This document shows, in pieces, positions 46,498 to 55,156 of a DNA stretch of 64,000 nt. The stretch's first letter is position 1. Each line of letters begins with the position of its first letter. The translations under genes were made by a program, and so were the position numbers. The notes beneath the pieces are model-generated. The model had not been told where the DNA came from. It made no database searches and saw only the letters and a list, made by a program, of their open reading frames with translations. Source of the stretch: Thalassobium sp. R2A62 (GTDB lineage Bacteria; Pseudomonadota; Alphaproteobacteria; Rhodobacterales; Rhodobacteraceae); NCBI RefSeq assembly GCF_000161835.1, contig NZ_GG697169.2, forward strand, positions 2,072,711 through 2,136,710. Direction: 5' to 3'.

Positions 46498-46719
46498 GCC
46501 TCAGCAACGTTCTTTAAACACCTCAAGCAGCCCTTTGACGGTAAGACCACCCACAGCCTAAGACATGGCTTCAGGGACCGCCTGAGAGACTGTGACGTGC
46601 CTTTAGAAGCCATAGATCAGGCTGGTGGATGGTCTAGTGTAGGGGGCGTAGGAACCAACTACGGTAAAGGCTACAGTCTGCCTAAACTCGCTGATTACTT
46701 GCGCAGGATAGCTATATAG
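46498..46719 (+). pseudogene. Tyrosine recombinase (integrase) C-terminal fragment
   Basis: About 73 codons contain THSLRHGFRDRLRDCDVPLE, which carries the HxxR pair of tyrosine recombinases, then IDQAGGWSSVGGVGTNYGKG with the Gly-Trp (HxxW position) and nucleophile-like Tyr, ending at TAG 46719. The N-terminal DNA-binding and the first catalytic Arg regions are missing. It is a relic of an integrated element. Confidence 0.78.
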
Positions 46720-46906
46720 GCATTATCCCAATCATCAGCAGGGTCTATGGTGATGCTAGTTGCTTCTGGAGCGCCTGTGATTATTGGGGCCATGCCGCTT
46801 TGTTGTGATTTTTAGAAGGCGGTCAATGCTTGCTAAGCAAGCCACTTCAGACGATACTTCAGTCTGCCGGCAGTCCACTTGGGGAATGTCGATGTAGGAA
46901 GTATTC

Positions 46907-47338
46907 ATGCGGCTGATTTTACCACTTATCTTTTGCGCAAATGCAGCTTGGGCCGATTGCGAGCCAGATAAAGAACTGTTCATGGCCTGCTCCTTCCCAA
47001 ACGGTAAGGCGGTTGAGGTCTGCACAAACAGTAATTTGGTCAATTACACGTTTGGCAGACCGGGCGAGCGGCCAGAACTTGCGATCTCCCTAGCGTTTCA
47101 GGACGGGGCCGAGATGGTACCGTGGAGTGGGGCAGGTCGCTCCATATGGGAAGCTATCCGCCTGACCAACAACGATGTCGTTTATGAGGTCTATGGAGGA
47201 TTTGATCGACAGCTCGCTACTGATGAGACCAAGACACTCGCAGAGATATTTTTTGGCGGCATCCTGGTCGAGGATATAAACGGGAACGAATTGGCGCATC
47301 TGACTTGTGAGCCCGCGACTGTAAACTACAGCTACTGA
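46907..47338 (+). CDS. Hypothetical secreted protein, 143 aa
   Basis: The N-terminus MRLILPLIFCANAAWA is a good signal peptide with cleavage before DCEPD. The mature protein of about 127 residues has four cysteines (in DCEP, MACS, EVCT and LTCEP), suggesting two disulfides in the periplasm. No family is recognised. It follows the integrase fragment and could be cargo of a former phage or island. Confidence 0.65.
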   Translation: MRLILPLIFCANAAWADCEPDKELFMACSFPNGKAVEVCTNSNLVNYTFGRPGERPELAISLAFQDGAEMVPWSGAGRSIWEAIRLTNNDVVYEVYGGFDRQLATDETKTLAEIFFGGILVEDINGNELAHLTCEPATVNYSY

Positions 47339-47452
47339 ACACAGGTGTGGCCTATCCGAGCTATGATCTAGTGTTCGTCGTCGTTGGCGGGTTGTTTGGT
47401 TTTCAACTGGTGCTTCCGATAAGGAATGCGCCCTAGTGCCTGATACCAGCGG

Positions 47453-48391
47453 TTAACTGACATGGGACGTAAGCGTCTTTTTTAATTCGGCCGCATAGAG
47501 CCGTTTCCACCCTGTTTGCGGCGTGCGCATGAACCAGCTGCTCGTGAGGTCCCAAGATGTGTTCACTGGCTCGCTTGTGGTGTCTCCGGCATAGGGCAAA
47601 TGCCCTCCCATATTGTATATTGTGAGCTCACTAAACCAGAGCTTATCCCCATCAGAGAGGATATCCACCCGCATATGGTCAAATCTTTCGCCAATCTGGC
47701 CTGAGATTTTTAGTGCCTCTTCAGTGTTTGCAGGCAAAGGCCGGTTGGCCCGTTCTGCGACGGCTGCGCGCCCTTCGGAAAGGGAAAAACCTCCTTTCCC
47801 GTCGGGAAGCCAAACATCAGCCACTTGATCAGTGAAGCGGTCATAAATTATGACAAGCCGTTCGATGCGGTTTCCGAATGTATAAGCTTTGAATTCGGTG
47901 GTGATATTTGGAACCAATTTTTCGACCATGATTTTGCGAGCAATCCCAAAATAAGCCCACTCCAACCGTTTGCGGCCCTGCTGCTTCCTCAAATACCTTT
48001 CCATCTGCCAATTAAAGGCTGCACGATCAGGCGGGGTATCATATAATAAGATATTTGTGCCGCTGCCGTGGTTTGCTTTCACGACAACGCCCTGCGCTAA
48101 GAGATCATCCGGGATTTTGGCAGGGTCCGTCCCCGTCCACAGGATAGGGGGCGAGTCAATGTCGACGTTATTTCTTACCAGCCATTTCCGAATGCGCAAC
48201 TTGTCAGAAACTTCAATAAACTCGGGACTACGATCGAATATTTTTCGCCAAAAGAATTTTTCGTTCATCGTGCGCGGGTTGGCAGGATCAGGCACCCTGC
48301 GCAACCGGTCGAGTTTGTAGTACCAGTAAGATAGCCTTGGGTGCCGCAAAATCACTGCACAACGAACGGCTCTAAGTATCCAGCTCGACAT
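47453..48391 (-). CDS. ATP-grasp, TupA-like protein (polysaccharide modification)
   Basis: This 312-aa protein resembles the TupA-like ATP-grasp family, named after a teichuronopeptide biosynthesis protein and common in capsule and LPS clusters. The start SSWILRAVRCAVILRHPRL is followed by NPRTMNEKFFWRK (the family opening 'tfneKi.wrK'), the ATP-binding VVVKANHGSGTNIL near residue 102, KIMVEKLVPN near 153 and a late FSELTIYNMGGHLP. It probably ligates an amino acid or similar group to a glycan. It is isolated among IS debris but fits functionally with the rhamnose and glycosyltransferase genes. Confidence 0.82.
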   Translation of the reverse strand: MSSWILRAVRCAVILRHPRLSYWYYKLDRLRRVPDPANPRTMNEKFFWRKIFDRSPEFIEVSDKLRIRKWLVRNNVDIDSPPILWTGTDPAKIPDDLLAQGVVVKANHGSGTNILLYDTPPDRAAFNWQMERYLRKQQGRKRLEWAYFGIARKIMVEKLVPNITTEFKAYTFGNRIERLVIIYDRFTDQVADVWLPDGKGGFSLSEGRAAVAERANRPLPANTEEALKISGQIGERFDHMRVDILSDGDKLWFSELTIYNMGGHLPYAGDTTSEPVNTSWDLTSSWFMRTPQTGWKRLYAAELKKTLTSHVS

Positions 48392-48587
48392 GACATTAAA
48401 CTATCGCGCCTATCGATCACGAGTCAAATTTGAAGATGGTAGGGTCAAATCACGGAGCGTTTCAGCTAAACCTTTATTTCAAATAAAGCATCTAAAAAAT
48501 TATCTCGTGCAAAGGATATAGAAAAAATATCGCTCACAATCGAAACAGCAACCAGAAAACTGTCGCCAACCACGGCAAACTGAAATC

Positions 48588-48893
48588 ATGAATACGGATC
48601 AGGGCAGCCAATATACCGGCGCTGGCTGTATCACGACGCTGACAAAGGCTGAGATCAAAATCTCAATGAATGAGCGCAGACGGTATCTGGACAACATCTT
48701 CATCGAACGGCTCTGGCGATTGTTGAAACAGTTGGCCGTCTATTCGCACGAGATCACAAACAGCTTCCAAACCAAAAAGATCATCGATGATTGGCTCGAC
48801 CTCTACAACTCAGAGCGTCCTCATACCGCCTTCGACAAGAAAACGCCAAACGCTGCATATTTCAACCATACAGAAATACGAAAAGCGGCATGA
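48588..48893 (+). pseudogene. IS3-family OrfB C-terminal fragment
   Basis: The fragment starts with the second catalytic Asp (MNTDQGSQYTG) and runs through RRYLDNIFIERLWRLLKQ with the Glu to NSERPHTAFDKKTP and the stop at 48893. The first Asp domain and the whole N-terminus are absent. It is a third type of IS3 relic, unlike the 1505-bp and 1230-bp elements. Confidence 0.85.
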
Positions 48894-48898
48894 ACATA

Positions 48899-49111
48899 AA
48901 CACCATCAAAAAGTATCTTCGTGAAGATGCGATCGAGCCAAGATCCAAAATGGTGTCGCGTCCATCCTTGAGACTGGAAACGACAGCTACCGCTTCAAAG
49001 CCAGCTCAGAAGCTGCAAAAGAGCACGCCACATTGCCCAAAATGTAACTACTGACAAACAATAAAGGCCGGTCAAATCGCGGTGAAAATACTGGGTCCGT
49101 TCTCAATGACA
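48899..49111 (+). mobile_element. IS21 remnant: istA N-terminus joined to istB C-terminus and terminal repeat
   Basis: Codons NTIKKYLREDAIEPRS (istA HTH region) are joined within about 65 bp to [18 protein letters not shown] (the istB end), then GGTCAAATCGCGGTGAAAAT and the terminal repeat GTTCTCAATGACA at 49099-49111. This matches the ends of the 33.2-35.7 kb IS21, so it is an internal-deletion derivative of a related element. Confidence 0.75.
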
Positions 49112-49118
49112 TTCAACA

Positions 49119-49490
49119 GGGTCTGGCCATTGACCTACGCAAGCCTTCCAAGGGTTGCATCCACCATTCTGACAGCGGCAGCAAATACTGGTCACATGAT
49201 TGTCAGAGGTCGCCGCGCCACCATGGCTTCGCGATGTTCATGAGTGGCAAAGGAAATTGCTGTGATAACGCAGCATTGATAACCTTCTTTAAAACCATCA
49301 TGGCAGAGCTGACCTGGCGCTACCCCAAGCGAACATGCCCAGCGGTCAAGGTCGCTATCTCCGAGTGCATCAGTGGATCCTATAACCTGCGCGGTAGATA
49401 CTTAGCCTTGGACTGGGAAAGCCTCATGGCATTCGAACAGAAGGTAACTAAAAGGTGCACTTTGGACGGTACGAAGGCGTGACAGGTTCA
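49119..49490 (+). pseudogene. Degenerate IS3 OrfB remnant, related to the 1230-bp IS
   Basis: Positions about 49130-49470 encode fragments like GCIHHSDSGSKYWSHDC and MSGKGNCCDNAALITFFKT, matching OrfB of the 37184-38413 element with many substitutions, and end with GAAGGCGTGACAGGTTCA, the counterpart of that element's right end. The 5' part is lost, abutting the IS21 relic. The roughly 290 bp that follow up to 49780 have no recognisable gene. Confidence 0.75.
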
Positions 49491-49780
49491 TCCGATTAAG
49501 ACATCAAAAACAAGCCGTAGAGCCAACTAAACAGACGAACTAGTGGCTGTGGCACTCGATCCGCTATCATTTCAAACTTTACATGGCGACGGAACACTTT
49601 GTTGAAGCCACCCACCTTTGATGAAACGCCGCGTGCCTTCTTTTAACTCCTCTCGATCAAAAATCATGGCACTTAAAGAAGTGCTAAGCCCACTCTTCTC
49701 TTTTAAAGAGATCGTTGGTAATTATGGTAAACTCTAAAGTGAGAGCTACTTTCTTTTTCAGAGCGTTAGTTAGGAAAAAC

Positions 49781-52700
49781 ATGACCAAGAACTCGATACT
49801 AGCAGGCTGCCTTTCCGCCTTGCTCTCATGTAGTTTGAGCGCTCACTCGGTAGCAGCGCAAGATGTTGGCGACTTGGTCCTGGGGCTCATTGGATCTGCT
49901 ATACAAGCCGAACGCCAGAACCAAGCCAGACAACAAGCCAATCAACGAGCCAATCAACGAGCCAATCAAGCTAGACGACAACAGGCAAATGCTCGAGCTG
50001 CGATGGTACGACGCACCCAAACTGGGCTGAAAGCGTTGGGTTTCTATAACATGGCGATTGATGGTGCTTCTGGCCCGGGAACTAGAAATGGAATACGTGC
50101 CTACCTCCAAGCTTTTAATTTGGCAAATTTTGAGTTTACAACCAGCGACATTGAGCTGCTTGAGAGCATCGCAGCCAGTGGCTTTAGGAGTGCTAACGAG
50201 AGAAACCAAGCACTTAGGGGCGGTTTCAATGCCCGCGAAGATTTTATTGCAGCACGAGCGGCTGGCTATGCCAACTTTCGCGAGTTCACCAATGGTCGAA
50301 ACGTTGGAGCCCGTAACGCGGCAGAGTACAGGCAATTTGAGAATTCAGGCTTTGCCTCTATTCCTCTCTTCCGCGGCGCCAGCCGACGTGGCTTCACTTC
50401 GCTTATCGAAATGCAGCAGGCGGAAACAGCAGGATTTCAAAACGCAAGCGACTACCGCGAGTTTGTGCAGTCTGGAGCGCCCGACCAAGCAACTTTTTTA
50501 GCTGACAGAGACCGTATTCGCGCAGCTCAGGAAGCTCGTCGAACTTGCATAGCATTGCGACAGACTGAGACAAGTAACTTAGCTTGTGCTGAGGCTTTAA
50601 CGGCTAATCCAAATGACAAAGAAGTTCGTACAGCATACCAAGATGTTGCCCAGGAACTCGAACTCGCACTGCGCCGCGCTAGGGCAAACCTTTCCGACGC
50701 AGAAGAAAATTCTCAGCAGGCCATAAACACAGCAGTGCGGATTAATACACTGACTGCGCATGAAGCGCTTCAAAAATGTACACTTGCAGCAGCAGACGCG
50801 GACCTACAATCTGATATCCGTGCTATCCAAACAAACTGCACCTTGGCAGACGCCGATAACTTGCGTCCTGATATTCTCGCACTGATAGCGGTACAGCTCG
50901 AAGAACTTCGGAAAGAACAGGTCCAAGAAGCTGAGCAAGAAAAGAGCAGGTTGGCAGCGGTTCAAGCAAAAGAGGGAGCGCTAGGGCTTATGGAACGTGT
51001 CGCACAATACAATGCGAGCGGAGGCCAATTCGTAGAAGCCCTTGATGTCGCCCGAGCTATTTCACGGCTACAGAGCGCTATCGCAGATGATGATCCAGAG
51101 CAGTTGGTCAGGACGTTTGATGCAGCGCGAATTTTGACAAATTTGGATGTCAGCTTTGCTACATTTGTAGATCGTGCAAAACGAACAGAACTTGAAGCTA
51201 GGGCTGCTGCGGTAGAAAATACTCGCAGAGAATTACAGCGCTATAGCGCATTTCTGAGATCTCATATTTCTGCAAATATGCTCAATGCCAACACATCCGA
51301 TCTACTCGAAATTCTTGAGGATATTGAAGACATTTTGGCTACTGGCGGTCCAGAGACGCTTGTTATTGGTCGCTCTGACATTGAAAATAGTCTCCGTAGA
51401 TATCAGTTGCTAAGGCTGGCCGAGGCATTCGAACTTGAGCGCGAGGAGCAAGAGGCATCTCTTGCCCAAATCGGAGCGGAAGGCATAGCCGCCGATGAGG
51501 CACGGGCGCGAGCAGAGGGACTACTTGAAGATCTTCGTGCGTTTATTGATGTTGGCAACACCTTTCAGAACGGAATGGAAGTTGCACGCGCAGTTCAAGC
51601 CCTCATGTCGGCAATCCAATCTGGTGATCAAGACGAACTGGGGCGTGCATTAACAATCGCAAACAAAGCGTTTGGCGACAATTCAGATTTTGGCGCATTT
51701 CGCTCTGACCGTGACCAGCTGAACAACGAAACCCGAAACAATGCTTTGGCGGTTGCGCGTGCCCGCGCAGAAGCCACCAATGAATTTATCATTGCCACGC
51801 TGGCGCGAAACCCGTTGGATCCCAACCTGCCCTCCTTACTCGAACTAAATGAAGACCTCGAGACTGCACTTGCAAGTGATGACCTACAGCAAGTGTCAGC
51901 TACGCAGCAGCATTCGGAGAACATACTTGATGAACTGGGCTTAAGTTCGGAGGTGCAAGCGGCTATTCGCGGTGCAGAGCTGGCAAACGCTATTCAAGAT
52001 GTGGCACAAACTGACAACGGCTTAGCAATCACAGCTCGAAACCAAGTTCTATTTGATGGGCCTGAGGACGATATCATTATTCTAGAGAATCGTACTAATT
52101 CTGCACCTAGCATTTCCCGAAACTTGCGAGATGAGCTTACCTTGGGCGATGGTGCCACTGTCGTTTGCTGGGGCCACCACCCCCCGAAAGGTTCAACCGC
52201 AACCCGTATTGTGATCAACGAGGTTAATTCATTTGGTGCACAACTGAGCTCAGAAATCCCCCGCTGTGGCATGGACGCGGTGCTCAATACTGATTTGATC
52301 CTATTACGGCGAGGAGAATTCCTAAAGGAGCCTGCGAATTATGCATCACTATTTTCAGATCTTTTTGAAACAGAGACATTTACGATACTCGAAACATATT
52401 CGGGTAAATCACTTTCCGATCAGGCTACCAAATTTGATCAGGCTTCAGATTACCTCACATTACAACTTCAAAATCAGTTGCTTATTGGGTTTGGCTACCT
52501 TGCATTGGCAGAGGGGCAGCTAGGGACCTGCGTAGTAGAAGCGACAAGCATTGATGCACGGTTGATGAGCACTCATTTGAGCGACCAAATGAGTGAGCTT
52601 CAAATTCACACACCGATGATTGGCACTGTACTGAGCGGGGATGCAGATTGGGTATATGCCACCGCTCAAAGTGGTCTCTGCAATGTCATTCAGGCCGAAG

Positions 52701-53371
52701 CGACAGCTATGCGCGACTTGGTGGGTGCATTCGCTCGAAATGGTATTGACCATAGGCTCGTTCCCGTGTGGGCAGATGAAACCGAAATAACGAGAATAGA
52801 AGCTTCGATTGCGAACCAAGAAGCAAACCAGGCAACTAAATTAGCTGCGCTTACTCAACAGATTGAGGCAAATGCAGCACAACAGGCAGCACAAGACGTT
52901 CTGGCTGAACGTGAAAGGCTAGAGGCACAGGCTAAATTAAGAAAAACTTACGCTCAGGAAGCACGTGCCGCGCTAAACGAAATTCAAGGATTTGTTTCAA
53001 GTTCGTTTGACACAGAAAACCCATCAACTCCCGGAAATGTGCGAGTTCTCTTTCCAGAGCTAGGCGAACTGACTGACAAGCTTGCTCATGAACTTTGGGA
53101 GTTTGAAAGATCCGATTTTGACCTTTTGGACTATGGTCTCTCTTCTTGGCGAGAACGCCGAATGGAAGCGATCTTAGTGCAAATAAATGTAGGCATTCAG
53201 AACCGCACGAGAGGTGAGCGTTCAAGTTTTTGTATTTTGATCGGATACTTAATAGATGCAGAGTTTGGCGTCCGGCGAGATCCGATATTCGCCGACTGTG
53301 GCGACCCGTTAGGTCAAGTTCAGGGCTGGCTTACTGGACGTAATTTTGAAAGCAGGTGGGTCTCTGAATAG
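49781..53371 (+). CDS. Large secreted protein with peptidoglycan-binding-like domain (1196 aa)
   Basis: ATG at 49781 has AGGA about 9 nt upstream and opens a signal peptide (LAGCLSALLSCSLSAHSVAA-Q). An Asn/Gln/Arg/Ala-rich stretch follows (12-bp DNA repeats), then a PG_binding_1-like unit (TQTGLKALGFYNMAIDGASG, PGTRNGIRAYL). About five loosely repeated units of the form GF-x-aa-x-ef come next (residues about 135-250). The remaining about 900 residues are mostly helical and coiled-coil-like, with a C-terminal half containing seven or so cysteines and a short beta-rich part near 720-800. No enzymatic motif is recognised. It is lower in GC than the core and lies next to the defence island. Confidence 0.75.
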   Translation: MTKNSILAGCLSALLSCSLSAHSVAAQDVGDLVLGLIGSAIQAERQNQARQQANQRANQRANQARRQQANARAAMVRRTQTGLKALGFYNMAIDGASGPGTRNGIRAYLQAFNLANFEFTTSDIELLESIAASGFRSANERNQALRGGFNAREDFIAARAAGYANFREFTNGRNVGARNAAEYRQFENSGFASIPLFRGASRRGFTSLIEMQQAETAGFQNASDYREFVQSGAPDQATFLADRDRIRAAQEARRTCIALRQTETSNLACAEALTANPNDKEVRTAYQDVAQELELALRRARANLSDAEENSQQAINTAVRINTLTAHEALQKCTLAAADADLQSDIRAIQTNCTLADADNLRPDILALIAVQLEELRKEQVQEAEQEKSRLAAVQAKEGALGLMERVAQYNASGGQFVEALDVARAISRLQSAIADDDPEQLVRTFDAARILTNLDVSFATFVDRAKRTELEARAAAVENTRRELQRYSAFLRSHISANMLNANTSDLLEILEDIEDILATGGPETLVIGRSDIENSLRRYQLLRLAEAFELEREEQEASLAQIGAEGIAADEARARAEGLLEDLRAFIDVGNTFQNGMEVARAVQALMSAIQSGDQDELGRALTIANKAFGDNSDFGAFRSDRDQLNNETRNNALAVARARAEATNEFIIATLARNPLDPNLPSLLELNEDLETALASDDLQQVSATQQHSENILDELGLSSEVQAAIRGAELANAIQDVAQTDNGLAITARNQVLFDGPEDDIIILENRTNSAPSISRNLRDELTLGDGATVVCWGHHPPKGSTATRIVINEVNSFGAQLSSEIPRCGMDAVLNTDLILLRRGEFLKEPANYASLFSDLFETETFTILETYSGKSLSDQATKFDQASDYLTLQLQNQLLIGFGYLALAEGQLGTCVVEATSIDARLMSTHLSDQMSELQIHTPMIGTVLSGDADWVYATAQSGLCNVIQAEATAMRDLVGAFARNGIDHRLVPVWADETEITRIEASIANQEANQATKLAALTQQIEANAAQQAAQDVLAERERLEAQAKLRKTYAQEARAALNEIQGFVSSSFDTENPSTPGNVRVLFPELGELTDKLAHELWEFERSDFDLLDYGLSSWRERRMEAILVQINVGIQNRTRGERSSFCILIGYLIDAEFGVRRDPIFADCGDPLGQVQGWLTGRNFESRWVSE
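49934..49969 (+). repeat. Three 12-bp tandem repeats inside the large secreted protein gene
   Basis: The unit GCCAATCAACGA (or close) is repeated three times and encodes RANQRANQRANQ. This could vary in copy number by slippage while keeping frame. Confidence 0.8.
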
Positions 53372-53440
53372 TTTATTTGGTGCCATTAGACGAATTCGAA
53401 CCGGTTTCGATCCACCGCGGAATGCGTTTACTTACGCTTT

Positions 53441-53656
53441 GCGGCTATAGTTCGCGATCTTGAGGGCACTCTGGGTAGACCGGAGCATGTCGTTTTGGCT
53501 CGAGACGTCCTGCAAACACTGATCGACAAGATCATTGTCGAGGAAAATCCCGAAGGCGGCCATCTACTTCATATTGCAGGAGATTTGTCTCATGCCCTGA
53601 ACGCAGAAACGCCCGGCAGGACCGGGCGGTTTTCTACAGCGGGAAGTTCGCTGAGG
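53441..53656 (+). pseudogene. Serine recombinase C-terminal remnant 2
   Basis: In frame AAIVRDLEGTLGRPEHV, VLARDVLQTLIDKIIVEEN then GGHLLHIAGDLSHAL and, near the end, SLRLVAGARF. This is the last about 70 residues of a large serine recombinase with no N-terminal part left. The VAGARF end is encoded by the tRNA-fMet-3'-like repeat that follows, a known feature of recombinases whose genes run into a tRNA attachment site. Confidence 0.65.
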
Positions 53657-53681
53657 TTGGTTGCGGGAGCTCGATTTGGAC
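53657..53681 (+). repeat. tRNA-fMet 3'-end-like sequence (possible relic att site 2)
   Basis: TTGGTTGCGGGAGCTCGATT plus TGGAC shares its first 13 bases and most later ones with 61100-61124 at the tRNA-fMet 3' end, in the same orientation. It lies at the end of recombinase remnant 2. Between here and 53917 I see only decayed sequence. Confidence 0.5.
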
Positions 53682-53917
53682 ACTGCTTTCAAGATCTGCA
53701 CCAAACACGCATTTGCCGGTAGGTCTTGGCAAGGAACCGGACTTTTGTTGCGCCCAGCGGTAAGGACAGCTGTGCGGACTTTACCGTCATTCGTTTTTGG
53801 TACTTCGCAGACGCAGCATAGTATGGCGTTTGCTGCTGGCCTATCGCTACTTTGAAGCTCAATACGACAGACAATCGGTCATATACTTTCCGGCCAAAAG
53901 TTCTGCTTAGTGCCGTC

Positions 53918-55156
53918 TCAAGGCACCGCTAAATTACCGCGATGCTCAACATATGCAGATATTACTTCATCCATTGATAAATAGTGGCATTCGACCACTG
54001 GAAAAGTCGTGACGGAGCCCCCTTCGGTTACCTCCCTCATCTGCACCCTCTCAAAACGGGTAGCACCTACCTGCGGAGCTGGGAAAACAAAGCAGTTCCG
54101 AATTTCAGGTTCGTCTCCAACCACGCTTCTTAGGGCCATTTCATAAAACATCTGCTTCGCAATATCTGGCCAGCCCGGCACCGTATTCGGTGAATTTGCT
54201 GCGTAGTATTTTGCATCGATAATAGTAAATCCCGTAGGTGTCCGGAGAACGATGTCAGTCAACATCCTTCGCTCTGGTGCGTCGCTCGCTCGACCATCCA
54301 AAGTTTCGTAAACAGCTCTTGGAAGCTTCTCGTTCCAGTGCGGTTCAACGCCCTCCAGCGTCTCGGCTAGCATCTGCTCCCAGACAATGTGAAAGTCTTC
54401 AATGCCGAAGACAAAGCTGCCGGAAGCCGAGGCTCGGCATTCTCTAAGGTAGTGCCCGAGGTATTCAGCCAGAAAAACAGACCGCGATGAATAGAGCTGT
54501 GGCAGCAAACCATCGAGCAAGAGCGCCCAAAGAGCGCGTGGTTGATGTGGCTTCTTTTGCCACCTTAACTCTGATCGACGGGCACTCGCTCCTTCGAGCC
54601 ACCAACCGTGCTGCTCTATAATTTCGCCCATAACGGCTGCCTGCACTTGGGCAAGCAGATTTTCGCTACTATCGATCGAACGTGTCGTAGCGATGTCAGG
54701 AAAAACTTCGTCGCCGCCATCGGACACGAAAGCGCGTTCGCGCGTCACAGTCCGTTTCCAGTCAGGCTTTCCCGAGTTTCGGCATCGAACTCTTTGGCGC
54801 TCAACGAAAAGCCCGTGGTTCTGAAAATCCGCCGCCAACCTCTGGATAACAGCGAGGGTTCCGGGGTTCCCATGTTCGCCATCTGTAGCAAAACGTCGGT
54901 TCGCCGCGCTCTGACCGTATCGCGCAAGAACTTTCATCGTCAGGCGCGCTGCCGACATGGAATGGACTTGCATCGATCTTGGCAAGAAGATTGCGGTGCG
55001 TCCCACTTTATCACGAACCAGACCACAAAAATGGATTGTCTCTTTGCTCTCGACTTTGCCGATGCCCCATTCATTCATCGCATCGAGCAATGGGGCATCT
55101 TTGGAGCCGAGGCTCCTCACAGCCATACGGTCTAGATGGATGACAGGATCAGTCAT
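53918..55156 (-). CDS. McrC/LlaJI-type restriction nuclease subunit
   Basis: This 412-aa protein has the layout of LlaJI.R2/McrC proteins. The N-terminal part (IHFCGLVRDKVGRTAIFLPR) resembles the family opening, and the C-terminal part is a PD-(D/E)xK nuclease: FHIVWEQML with Glu260, MLTDIVL with Asp301, and IIDAKYY with Asp314 and Lys316. ATG at 55156 overlaps the McrB-like stop by 8 nt (ATGACTGA); an ATG 18 nt upstream is possible. It would be the cutting subunit loaded by the AAA+ partner. Confidence 0.82.
   Translation of the reverse strand: MTDPVIHLDRMAVRSLGSKDAPLLDAMNEWGIGKVESKETIHFCGLVRDKVGRTAIFLPRSMQVHSMSAARLTMKVLARYGQSAANRRFATDGEHGNPGTLAVIQRLAADFQNHGLFVERQRVRCRNSGKPDWKRTVTRERAFVSDGGDEVFPDIATTRSIDSSENLLAQVQAAVMGEIIEQHGWWLEGASARRSELRWQKKPHQPRALWALLLDGLLPQLYSSRSVFLAEYLGHYLRECRASASGSFVFGIEDFHIVWEQMLAETLEGVEPHWNEKLPRAVYETLDGRASDAPERRMLTDIVLRTPTGFTIIDAKYYAANSPNTVPGWPDIAKQMFYEMALRSVVGDEPEIRNCFVFPAPQVGATRFERVQMREVTEGGSVTTFPVVECHYLSMDEVISAYVEHRGNLAVP

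Noticed and set aside
49934..49969. CRISPR-like direct repeats
   Set aside because: The units are 12 bp, contiguous and in frame within a protein gene; there are no spacers. No CRISPR array was seen anywhere in the window.
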